A stretch of DNA of 64,000 nucleotides from Clostridia bacterium (GTDB lineage: Bacteria > Bacillota > Clostridia > Oscillospirales > Acutalibacteraceae), in NCBI GenBank assembly GCA_017414965.1, contig JAFQJL010000025.1, positions 124,001 through 188,000 on the forward strand, in the 5' to 3' direction. The position numbers and the translations under genes are program-made. This document shows positions 16,518 through 24,169 of the stretch, in pieces (position 1 is the first letter of the stretch; every line of letters begins with the position of its first letter). The notes below the pieces were generated by a model that was not told the DNA's origin, did not search any database, and was given only the letters and a program-made list of their open reading frames with translations.

Positions 16518-17981
16518 TTATCCTTCTTTTAGCGTAACCGTCACGTCAAAGACGTCCGTTTCGTAGGTGTACTGCGAGCCGAAGCAGTAGTAGCCGCCGT
16601 TGGATTTTTTCGCCGTCACACGGGTGATGGTCAGCTTGACCTGATCGCCCGCCTTGTGCTTGGAAAGCTGGTTGCGAAGCTCGGTACGACCGCCCACCTT
16701 GACGCCGTCAACGGCGGTGATTACGTCGCTCGCTTGCACCTTCGTCCCTTCCAGACAAGAGCCTTTTTCGATCGTCTTGATCAAAAAACCGGCAATGCCG
16801 GACTGATTGATGTCATAGCCGGTGATGCCGAGCGCTACACGACCGGTCACCTTGCCGTGCTCGATGAGATCATCCAGCACCGGCTTTGCCTCGGTGATCG
16901 GAATGGAGAAGCCGAGATTCTCGTAACCCTCGTACACGATCTTGGCCGAATTGATGCCGATCACCTCGCCACGCGAGTTGAACAGTGGGCCGCCGGAGTT
17001 TCCGGGGTTGATGGTCGCATCGATCTGCAAGCACTGAATTTGATAACCGGTTTCGTCGTACACGTCGCGATCGGTACCGGACACGATGCCCTGCGACACC
17101 GACCACGGTAGACCGCCGGAACAACCGATGGTCACCACGCGCTCGCCCAGCACCACGTTATCCGAATTGCCGAAGGTCGCCACCTTCAAGTTGCTGGCGT
17201 CGATCTTAATGATCGCCAGATCGGTATCGCTGTCGCCACCCACGACCGTCGCGTTATACACGCTGCCGTTGTACAGCTGGACCTCCACGCGATCAAACGG
17301 CTCGCCGGTCTCCTCGTTGATGACCACGTGCTCGTTGGTGATGATATAACCGTCGGCCGACATCACGATGCCGCTGGCCTGACCGGATAAGGTTTCCGTC
17401 TTTTCTCCCGACTCGATGTTGTAGCCGAAGAAATCCTGCTTGGCAGACAACGAATAGACGTTGATCAGCACCGTAACGTCCACGTTATCCGCCGCGATCT
17501 GCGCGGTATTGATGGCGTCCGCGTCGTTGTCATCACGAATCACCACGGACGGCCGATCCTCCTGCTTGCCGGTCGTTGTCGTCACGCCTGCCGGCTTGTC
17601 GCCCGTGCCGACGCCGCCGCGATCGATCAGATCCATCACGGTCAGCACCGAGCCGATCAAGAACACCGCCACCAGCACCACGACCAGCGCCACCAATACG
17701 CCGTTCTTTTTCTTTTTCGGCGGTTTTGCCGGCGGCATCGGCGGCTGAGCGTTGCCGGACGGCTGCCAGCTTGCGCCGTACGGCGTGTAGCTGGTATAGC
17801 GATTGGTCGCCGGCGCTTGCGGCTCAATCGGAACTTGCGGCTCAACCGGAACTTGCGGCTCGACCGGCTTCTGCTGCTCGACCGGCGTCTGCGGCTCAAC
17901 CGATGTCTGCGGCTCAACCGGAACTTGCGGTTCAACCGGCGTCTGCGGCTCCTGTGTATTGTTCATCCATTCATCGGACAT
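16518..17981 (-). CDS. htrA: HtrA/DegP-type membrane-anchored serine protease
   Basis: 487 residues. Residues ~11-57 are a Pro-rich repeat of the unit PQxPVE (about nine copies). A basic stretch (KPPKKKKNG) and one membrane helix (VLVALVVVLVAVFLIGSVL, about 95-115) come next. The trypsin-like domain has GYIITNEHVV (His ~218), SDTDLAIIKID (Asp ~250) and NPGNSGGPLF (Ser ~330). A PDZ domain with SDVITAVDGVKVGG ends the protein. It degrades misfolded proteins outside the membrane. The gene follows its two-component system and has its own promoter, which carries the same box as the regulator's promoter. Confidence 0.95.
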   Translation of the reverse strand: MSDEWMNNTQEPQTPVEPQVPVEPQTSVEPQTPVEQQKPVEPQVPVEPQVPIEPQAPATNRYTSYTPYGASWQPSGNAQPPMPPAKPPKKKKNGVLVALVVVLVAVFLIGSVLTVMDLIDRGGVGTGDKPAGVTTTTGKQEDRPSVVIRDDNDADAINTAQIAADNVDVTVLINVYSLSAKQDFFGYNIESGEKTETLSGQASGIVMSADGYIITNEHVVINEETGEPFDRVEVQLYNGSVYNATVVGGDSDTDLAIIKIDASNLKVATFGNSDNVVLGERVVTIGCSGGLPWSVSQGIVSGTDRDVYDETGYQIQCLQIDATINPGNSGGPLFNSRGEVIGINSAKIVYEGYENLGFSIPITEAKPVLDDLIEHGKVTGRVALGITGYDINQSGIAGFLIKTIEKGSCLEGTKVQASDVITAVDGVKVGGRTELRNQLSKHKAGDQVKLTITRVTAKKSNGGYYCFGSQYTYETDVFDVTVTLKEG

Positions 17982-18016
17982 AGTAGATTCTCCTTTCGAG
18001 AGTATGGTCTGTTCCT

Positions 18017-18051
18017 ATTATAACGCGGAAACCGCGCAGAATTGTAACCAT
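18017..18051 (-). promoter_or_regulatory. htrA promoter with putative response-regulator box
   Basis: Minus strand: the box ATGGTTACAATTCTGCGC (18034-18051), 11 bases, then TATAAT (18017-18022). No TTGACA-like -35 is at the correct distance; the box occupies that place. The same box, with 14 of 18 bases identical and almost the same distance to the -10, stands before the response-regulator gene (20256-20273). The inverted repeat CGCGG-TTT-CCGCG lies between box and -10. Confidence 0.6.
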
Positions 18052-18052
18052 T

Positions 18053-19519
18053 TTATAAATTCTGTTTGATCGGTAGCCAAAAAGCAAATTCGGTATAGCT
18101 TTCCGCATCCGACTGGACGGTGATCTCGCCGCCGTGCAGCTGGATCACGTGCTGTACGATGTACAACCCGAGTCCCACGCCGGTCTTATCGACACTGCGG
18201 GATTTATCGCTCTTATAGAATCGCTCAAACAAATGCGGTAGTTCGTCAGCCGGCACGCCGCCACCGGTATTGCGGATCGAAAACCACGCGCGTCCGTTTT
18301 CGACGCGAAGTCCCATGCGGACGGTGCCACCCTCGTCTGCAAATTTGATTGCGTTGTCCAGCAGGTTATAAACCACCTGACCGAGCAAATCAAAGTCGCC
18401 GACCAGCGGCAGTGGCGTGCAACACGCCTCCAGTCCCTCGATCTGCAGTCGCTTTTGTTCTACACGCTGTTCAAAGGACAGCGCCGTTTTGCATACCAGT
18501 TCGGCAAAATCGAACTCGACCGGGCGAAACGCCAGCGTGCCGTTGTCGATACGCGACAAATTCAGCATCGCGTTGACCAACCGCGAAAGCCGACGAATCT
18601 CATCCGACACAATTCGCAGGTAGTGGCGCTCTTTTTCCGGCGGGATGGTGCCGTCCAAAATGCCGTCGATAAATCCAGAGATGGTGGTCATCGGCGTTTT
18701 CAGTTCGTGCGACACGTTCGCCACAAAGCTGCGGCTCATTCCCTCGACCGATGCCAGCGACACCGCCATTTCGTTGAGCGATTGCGCCAGTTGCGCCACC
18801 TCGTCGTCGCCCCGTACCGTCAGACGTCCGCTGAAATCGCCCTCGCCGAACTTTTTGGTGACCGCCGCCATCTGACGAAGCGGACGCACCAAGCGATACG
18901 CCACCACGTAACTGCAAATAAACACCAACAGCAGTGCGATAAACGCCGCCACCAGATACACCTGCAACTGATCGCCGATGTATGCGCCAAACGAAGCCGC
19001 CGACGCCATCACAAACACATACCCGACCGGTATCTGCCCGTGTATAATCGGCGATACCGCCACGTACCGTCTGTCCGAAAACAGACCGCCGAGCGTGCCG
19101 ACCAAATAGTGTCCGTCACCGCCGGCCGCCACCTTTTGCATTTCCGCCATCGGTACTGTGTCGCCGTTGGTGGCACAGCCCACCGAACGAATTAAAATAC
19201 CGCCCTCGACGTTAGCGACCATCAAATCAACGTCCGATGTCACCGAAATGGTGCGGATCAGTTCGGGGAGCATACTGCTCTCGTCTAAGCGGATCGAGTA
19301 TCCGCCGATGGCGTTGCGCTCCACCTGCTTGCTGATGGTAATGGCCAGCAAATTGGAATCCTCGGTCAGATTTTTCTTCTGCTCGCGTCCCCAGAAATTA
19401 GCCGACAGCGCAATCTGCGCGACGCCCAACAGCAAAATACAGCTGACCACAAACACCGAAAACAGCGACATATATTTGGCAAATATGCTCCGAAATTTCG
19501 GGCGTCTTGGCTTGCTCAT
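18053..19519 (-). CDS. Sensor histidine kinase (HAMP, HisKA, HATPase)
   Basis: About 488 residues. It has two membrane helices (about 15-40 and 175-200) enclosing an extracytoplasmic sensor, a HAMP segment (YRLVRPLRQMAAVTKKF), HisKA with FVANVSHELKTPMTTI (phospho-His), and a HATPase domain (N box QVVYNLLDNAIKFADEGG, G box KTGVGLGLYIVQHV). The start ATG at 19519 overlaps the stop of the response regulator (ATGA). A longer frame upstream has no ribosome site. It resembles CssS-like sensors of secretion or envelope stress, in line with the htrA gene downstream. The signal sensed is inference. Confidence 0.93.
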   Translation of the reverse strand: MSKPRRPKFRSIFAKYMSLFSVFVVSCILLLGVAQIALSANFWGREQKKNLTEDSNLLAITISKQVERNAIGGYSIRLDESSMLPELIRTISVTSDVDLMVANVEGGILIRSVGCATNGDTVPMAEMQKVAAGGDGHYLVGTLGGLFSDRRYVAVSPIIHGQIPVGYVFVMASAASFGAYIGDQLQVYLVAAFIALLLVFICSYVVAYRLVRPLRQMAAVTKKFGEGDFSGRLTVRGDDEVAQLAQSLNEMAVSLASVEGMSRSFVANVSHELKTPMTTISGFIDGILDGTIPPEKERHYLRIVSDEIRRLSRLVNAMLNLSRIDNGTLAFRPVEFDFAELVCKTALSFEQRVEQKRLQIEGLEACCTPLPLVGDFDLLGQVVYNLLDNAIKFADEGGTVRMGLRVENGRAWFSIRNTGGGVPADELPHLFERFYKSDKSRSVDKTGVGLGLYIVQHVIQLHGGEITVQSDAESYTEFAFWLPIKQNL

Positions 19520-20208
19520 TCCTCTTTTACCTCGAATTTGTAGCCGACACTCCACACGGTCTTTAACGACCATTGATCCGAAATGCCTTCCAATTTCTCA
19601 CGCAGACGCTTGACGTGTACGTCTACCGTGCGGCTGTCGCCGTAATACTCAAAACCCCACACCTCGTCGAGCAACTGATCGCGCGTAAACACGCGGTTGG
19701 GGTTGCTGGCGAGATGAAAGATCAAATCCATCTCCTTGGGCGGACAGGGAATCACCTTGCCGTCCACGCGCAGCTCGTAGTTTTCCATATTGATAGACAG
19801 CTTATCGTACTGCACTTCGCGCTTCTTTTTCTGTGTGTCGGCACCGCTGCGACGGAGTACCGCCTTGATGCGCGCGACCACTTCTTTTACCTCAAACGGC
19901 TTGACCACGTAGTCGTCCGCGCCCAACTCCAGTCCCAACACGCGATCAAATACCTCGCCCTTGGCAGTCAGCATAATAATCGGCACCTGCGAGGTCTTGC
20001 GCAGTTCGCGGCAGACCTGCCAGCCGTCCAGCTCGGGCATCATCACGTCCAAAAGCAGAATATCGGGCTTCTCCGTTTCGTATTGCTGCAACGCCTGCGC
20101 GCCGGTATACACCGTCACCACATCCCAGCTTTCTTTTTCCAAATACAGCCGCAACAGATCGCAGATATTGCGATCGTCGTCGACTACCATCACTTTGATT
20201 GTTGACAC
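19516..20208 (-). CDS. OmpR/PhoB family response regulator
   Basis: 230 residues. Receiver domain with acidic pocket VVDDD (residues ~8-12), phosphorylation site LLLDVMMPELDGW (Asp ~53), the T/S switch MLTAKGE and KPFEVKEV (Lys ~104). A winged-helix domain follows, with DQLLDEVWGFEYYGDSRTVD and HVKRLREKLE. Start is GTG at 20208 after AAAGGGG. It forms an operon with the kinase. A likely autoregulatory box is in its own promoter, and the same box precedes htrA, so it probably activates both. Confidence 0.95.
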   Translation of the reverse strand: MSTIKVMVVDDDRNICDLLRLYLEKESWDVVTVYTGAQALQQYETEKPDILLLDVMMPELDGWQVCRELRKTSQVPIIMLTAKGEVFDRVLGLELGADDYVVKPFEVKEVVARIKAVLRRSGADTQKKKREVQYDKLSINMENYELRVDGKVIPCPPKEMDLIFHLASNPNRVFTRDQLLDEVWGFEYYGDSRTVDVHVKRLREKLEGISDQWSLKTVWSVGYKFEVKEE

Positions 20209-20237
20209 AAGGATCCGCCCCTTTCTTCTGTGATTTC

Positions 20238-20273
20238 AGTATAACATTCGACTATGCGCAAAATGTGAACCAT
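20238..20273 (-). promoter_or_regulatory. Response-regulator operon promoter with putative autoregulatory box
   Basis: Minus strand: box ATGGTTCACATTTTGCGC (20256-20273), 12 bases, then TATACT (20238-20243). The box replaces a recognisable -35 element, as expected for an activator-dependent promoter. Compare the htrA promoter at 18017-18051. Confidence 0.58.
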
Positions 20274-20302
20274 ATTTAAACAAAAACCAACAAGTTTGTA
20301 AA

Positions 20303-20980
20303 TTACTCGATTTCGGGTTGCTCGTAGTCGTATTTCCGCAGAAAATCCGCCATTTTGTCAAAATTCGGCGGGCGGTTATTCATATTGTGCGTGTCGCTTC
20401 CCAGCAAAAACGGCACCCCGTTTTTGAGGAGTTTTTTGAAAATTTTCTTACTGGCGCGTTCCTCCAGCACCTCGTTGTTGATCTGGATGATCGCGTCCTC
20501 AAACGCCATCGCCTCGGCCAACTGCTTGTCGGTCATAAAGCCCCACACCAAAAACCGATCGATATGCGCCAACACCGGCACGATATCCAACTGATAGGTC
20601 AGGTTTTCGACCTCCTGCATCATCCACGGCGCATGCTTGATATACGGAAATTCCAACAAAAGCAGGCGCGTATCGCCGATGCACAGCTTGGCGATATCGG
20701 GATCTTGCGAAAGCCCTTGCTTTAGGCGCACCTCGGCTCCGAGCAGCATCGGCGGAAACGTCGACGCCTCCGGCGCCGCCATCAACGTCGCGTAGCTTTC
20801 CTCGCGCCGCTTCAAAAACTCCGCCACACTCTCGTTTTCCGCATAGTAATGCGGCGTGAGCACGATCTTTTCCACGCCCTGCGCCTGCAGCGCGCGGATC
20901 ATCCGCACAGACGTTTCCACATCCGGCGAACCGTCGTCGATCCCCGGTAAGATATGGGTATGAAAATCGTATGCAAACAT
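20303..20980 (-). CDS. cpsB: CpsB/YwqE-type PHP-domain tyrosine-protein phosphatase
   Basis: 225 residues. PHP-domain metallophosphatase that dephosphorylates the bacterial tyrosine kinase CpsD. The metal-binding motif DFHTHILPGIDDGSPD starts at residue 5, followed by TPHYYAENESV, VPVLAHIDRF and LLGSDTHNM, which complete the Mn-binding set. It follows cpsC and cpsD on the same strand after a 56-base gap that contains a hairpin, so its expression may be reduced relative to the kinase. Confidence 0.92.
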   Translation of the reverse strand: MFAYDFHTHILPGIDDGSPDVETSVRMIRALQAQGVEKIVLTPHYYAENESVAEFLKRREESYATLMAAPEASTFPPMLLGAEVRLKQGLSQDPDIAKLCIGDTRLLLLEFPYIKHAPWMMQEVENLTYQLDIVPVLAHIDRFLVWGFMTDKQLAEAMAFEDAIIQINNEVLEERASKKIFKKLLKNGVPFLLGSDTHNMNNRPPNFDKMADFLRKYDYEQPEIE

Positions 20981-21000
20981 AAGATTCTCCTTAAAATCAA

Positions 21001-21028
21001 CAGCCGACGCGTACAGACGCGTCGGCTG
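21001..21028 (-). terminator. Hairpin between cpsD and cpsB (terminator or attenuator)
   Basis: Perfect 12-base stem (CAGCCGACGCGT / ACGCGTCGGCTG) with a 4-base loop. On the minus strand it is followed by TTGATTTTAAGG, a weak U-tract. It probably gives partial termination ahead of cpsB; RNA protection is an alternative. Confidence 0.6.
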
Positions 21029-21036
21029 CCTTGTGT

Positions 21037-21792
21037 TTAGTTCTCGTCCGCGTCAGCGCGACGGCGGCTTCCGTAATAACCGCCATGATAGTAACGGTTT
21101 CCATAATATCCGCGAGCACGACGGCCGTCGTAGTCGCCGTACAAACGGTCACGCTCGTGCACGTCCGTAATGACCGTGCCGATGACCGAGCCGCCGCTTT
21201 GGGCGATCAGGTCCTCTGCCGCGGAGAAATCCGCATAGGTGGTATGCTTCTGGCGCGCCACCAGCAACACGCTGGGCACACGATCCAGCAACGTCATCGC
21301 ATCCGACACCACGCACACCGGCGGCGTATCGATAAACACGTAATCGTACTTATCCATCACCGCATCGAGCAGATCGGTCATCGCTCGCGACACCAGCATT
21401 TCCGACGGATTGGGCGGGATAACACCCGCCGTGATCAGATCCAGATTCGGCTGCACTTCCTCGTGAATCGCTTCTTTCAGCGTGCAGAACGAGCTGAGAA
21501 TGTTGGAAAGACCCAAACGATTGACACGCTTGAACACCTTATGCTGCGTGGGCTGACGCATATCCGCATCGATCAGCAGCACCTTGCAGCCAATCTGTGC
21601 CATCGCCACCGCCACGTTCGAAACGGTGGTGGATTTACCGGCATCCGCTTCCGCGCTGGTCACGATCAACGCCTTTTTGTTGTTGACCGACATCGCAAAC
21701 TGCAGATTGGTACGAAGGGTCTTATAGGATTCTACAATGGCAAAGTTGCGATTGCCGCGGGCGTAGCCGCTTGCTTTATCGTTCTTTCTCAT
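21037..21792 (-). CDS. cpsD: CpsD/CapB-type bacterial tyrosine kinase (BY-kinase)
   Basis: 251 residues. Cytosolic P-loop kinase that controls export and chain length of surface polysaccharides. Walker A TSAEADAGKSTTVSNVA (about 45-60), Walker A' LLIDADMRQP, Walker B VFIDTPPV. The C-terminus has the Tyr cluster expected for autophosphorylation (about ten Tyr within the last 35 residues, e.g. GYYGNRYYHGGYYG). In Firmicutes the kinase is activated by a separate membrane protein, here the adjacent cpsC, whose stop is one base before this start. Confidence 0.93.
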   Translation of the reverse strand: MRKNDKASGYARGNRNFAIVESYKTLRTNLQFAMSVNNKKALIVTSAEADAGKSTTVSNVAVAMAQIGCKVLLIDADMRQPTQHKVFKRVNRLGLSNILSSFCTLKEAIHEEVQPNLDLITAGVIPPNPSEMLVSRAMTDLLDAVMDKYDYVFIDTPPVCVVSDAMTLLDRVPSVLLVARQKHTTYADFSAAEDLIAQSGGSVIGTVITDVHERDRLYGDYDGRRARGYYGNRYYHGGYYGSRRRADADEN

Positions 21793-21793
21793 G

Positions 21794-22558
21794 TCAGTTC
21801 TCCTCCTTCGCTTCCGTCGAGGCGGTTTCGGTTACTCTCACGCGACCGGCACGTTTCTTGCCTTTGGAGGCGCGGCGATCGTTCTCAAACGCCGGAATCT
21901 CCGCCAGCACCGGCACGTCGGTGCGTTCCGAGAGGTCCTCTTTGCCCTTGATGGTGGTATCGGTCATCCAACGAATAACCACCACCGCGACCACCAGAAT
22001 CAGACCGACCATCGCACCCAGCATGGTGTTGAGGGTGGTGTTCGGACCGGCCACGATCGCCTTGGTAGCCGGACCGATCATATTACAGGTACCGACCTCA
22101 CAGGTCTCCTTCAGCTTGATCGGAGCCAACGCACCCAGCGAATTGCACACCGCCTCTGCGGTGGTCTGGCTGGTGCTGACGCACGAAATACGGAGAATGT
22201 TGGTGTCCTCCGGAATTGTAAACGAGATCATTCCCTTGATCTTCGCTGACGACAAGTTGGTACCGAGCGTGTTGTTCACATCCTCGGCCACCGCCTTTAA
22301 CACCACGTTATTTTTCAAAACCTCGGCATAGCTATACGTCAGCGCCTGGCTACCGGCCAACGCTGCCGACGAGATGCTGCCGTCTTCAAAGCTGGTATAG
22401 CTGGTAACAAACAGATCCGCACTAGACTGATAAGTAGGGGTAATCACAAACGTAGAGACTGCAAACATCAGCAGCGCGCCGATGACCAGTCCCAGCACCA
22501 ACCATTTCAGGTTGCGCCAGCACAATCGCATCAAGGAAGCGAGACTAATTTCGTTCAT
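21794..22558 (-). CDS. cpsC: CpsC/YveK-type chain-length determinant and kinase modulator
   Basis: About 254 residues with two membrane helices (LVLGLVIGALLMFAVSTFVI near 20-40 and LGAMVGLILVVAVVVIRWMT near 175-195) and an extracellular Wzz-like region between them (TPTYQSSADLFVTSY). The C-terminal cytosolic tail is basic and would activate CpsD. Start at 22558 is preferred: AAAGGA is 8 bases upstream. In-frame ATGs further upstream lie on top of the ribosome site. First gene of the cpsC-cpsD-cpsB unit. Confidence 0.9.
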   Translation of the reverse strand: MNEISLASLMRLCWRNLKWLVLGLVIGALLMFAVSTFVITPTYQSSADLFVTSYTSFEDGSISSAALAGSQALTYSYAEVLKNNVVLKAVAEDVNNTLGTNLSSAKIKGMISFTIPEDTNILRISCVSTSQTTAEAVCNSLGALAPIKLKETCEVGTCNMIGPATKAIVAGPNTTLNTMLGAMVGLILVVAVVVIRWMTDTTIKGKEDLSERTDVPVLAEIPAFENDRRASKGKKRAGRVRVTETASTEAKEEN

Positions 22559-22608
22559 CGTATTCATCCTTTCATTCCTACATAACATACCAATAGGCAT
22601 ATATATTC

Positions 22609-22636
22609 ATTATACTAATTTTCTGCAGGTTGTCAA
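22609..22636 (-). promoter_or_regulatory. Consensus sigma-A promoter of cpsCDB
   Basis: Minus strand: TTGACA, 16-base spacer, TATAAT, both hexamers perfect. It lies about 50 bases ahead of cpsC in a divergent region with trkA. Confidence 0.82.
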
Positions 22637-22727
22637 TGCCTTTGCCGCACAGAAAAACCGAAAAAACCTCAAAAACGCAGTCAGCGCGCCCAATTCTGTA
22701 CAGAAAAAAGTTTTTTCCATTTTTCTA

Positions 22728-22756
22728 TGGAAAAATGTCACACAGTGTTGTATAAT
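22728..22756 (+). promoter_or_regulatory. Promoter of trkA-trkH
   Basis: TGGAAA, 17-base spacer, perfect TATAAT; about 40 bases before trkA. The -35 is weak (4 of 6). Confidence 0.55.
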
Positions 22757-22798
22757 ACCTATAATTGATCCTGTCGTACCTTAGGAGGCGCATTGAAT

Positions 22799-24157
22799 AT
22801 GAAGATCATCGTCATCGGCGGTGGCAAAATCGGCGTGACCATTCTCTCGGCTCTAATCGCAGAGGGACACGAGATTACCGCTATCGATTCCGATCCGGCA
22901 GTCATTAACGAAATCACCAACACCCACGACGCCATCGGCGTGGTGGGCAACTGTGTTGACTGCGACGTGCTCAGCGAAGCCGGCGTGGAGGCTGCGGAGT
23001 TGCTGATTGCCACCACCGGCTCGGACGAAGTGAATATGCTCTGCTGCTTCATCGCGCGTAAACTCGGCGCGAAGCATACCATTGCGCGTATCCGCAACCC
23101 CGAATATAACGATAACAGCCTCGGCTTCCTGCGCCAGCAGCTGATGCTGTCGATGGCGATCAACCCCGAGTACCGCGCGGCACGCGAGTTGTATCACCTG
23201 CTCAAATTACCCAGCGCCGCCAACGTGGAAACCTTCTCGGTGCGCAATTTTGAAATGATCGAGCTAAAGCTCAAGCCCGATTCCCCGCTGGACGGGCTCA
23301 GTTTGATCCAGCTTCGCCAAAAATATCCCGAAAAGTTTCTGGTCTGTGTGGTGCAACGCGGCGAAGATGTGTTTGTTCCCGGCGGTAACTTTGTGCTGAA
23401 AAGCGGCGACAAGATCGCCGTCACCTCCACCCCGACCGAGATCCACAAGTTGCTCCGTCACCTCGGCTTGATGCAGAAGCAGGCTCGCAACGTGATGATC
23501 CTCGGCGCGAGCACCACCGCCTACTACCTCTCTAAAATGCTGTTGGCCGGCGGCAACAACGTCAAGATCATCGATAAGGATCTGGCGCGCTGCCAGAAAT
23601 TCTCCGAGGAACTGCCCGAGGCAGTCATCATCCACGGCGATGGCGCCCAGCAGGAACTGTTGCTGGAGGAAGGTCTGCGCTCGATGGACGCGTTCGTCTC
23701 GTTGACCGGTATGGACGAGCAGAACATCCTGCTTTCGTATTTTGCGTCCTCCCAGCAGGTCCCCAAGACCATTGCCAAGGTCAACCGCGACGAATTCGCG
23801 GCGATGGCGGAACATTTGGGTCTGGATAGCCTCATCTCGCCGCGCAAGACCATTGCCAATATCACCACCCGCTACGCGCGCGCACTGGAAAATTCTAAGG
23901 ACAGCAGTATGGAAACGCTGTATAACCTGATGGGAGGCAAGGCGGAGGCGCTGGAATTCATCGTCCGTCACGATTGCGAGATCATCAACATCCCGCTGAA
24001 AGATCTGCAACTGAAGCCCAACGTGCTGATTGCCGGCATTTTCCGCAACAAGCGGATCATCATCCCTGCCGGCGACGACGTCATCATGGAAGGGGACAAG
24101 GTTGTGTTGCTGGCCGCCGGCCATCGGGTCAACCTGTTGTCGGATATTATGAAATAA
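22799..24157 (+). CDS. trkA: Trk potassium uptake regulatory subunit TrkA
   Basis: About 452 residues, cytosolic ring-forming regulator of the TrkH channel. It has two RCK (TrkA-N + TrkA-C) units. The first begins MKIIVIGGGKIGVTILSALI (NAD/ATP-binding GxGxxG) with D at the end of beta-2 (ITAIDSDP). The second begins NVMILGASTTAYYLSKMLL. Each is followed by a TrkA-C domain (e.g. DSPLDGLSLIQLRQKYPEKF). The ATG at 22799 is taken as start. A TTG at 22793 lies closer to the AGGAGG and is an alternative that adds two residues. trkH follows after 12 bases. Confidence 0.95.
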   Translation: MKIIVIGGGKIGVTILSALIAEGHEITAIDSDPAVINEITNTHDAIGVVGNCVDCDVLSEAGVEAAELLIATTGSDEVNMLCCFIARKLGAKHTIARIRNPEYNDNSLGFLRQQLMLSMAINPEYRAARELYHLLKLPSAANVETFSVRNFEMIELKLKPDSPLDGLSLIQLRQKYPEKFLVCVVQRGEDVFVPGGNFVLKSGDKIAVTSTPTEIHKLLRHLGLMQKQARNVMILGASTTAYYLSKMLLAGGNNVKIIDKDLARCQKFSEELPEAVIIHGDGAQQELLLEEGLRSMDAFVSLTGMDEQNILLSYFASSQQVPKTIAKVNRDEFAAMAEHLGLDSLISPRKTIANITTRYARALENSKDSSMETLYNLMGGKAEALEFIVRHDCEIINIPLKDLQLKPNVLIAGIFRNKRIIIPAGDDVIMEGDKVVLLAAGHRVNLLSDIMK

Positions 24158-24169
24158 TCGGAGAAGATT

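Noticed and set aside
17805..17960. Direct repeats resembling a CRISPR-like array
   Set aside because: In-frame coding repeat of HtrA without spacers.
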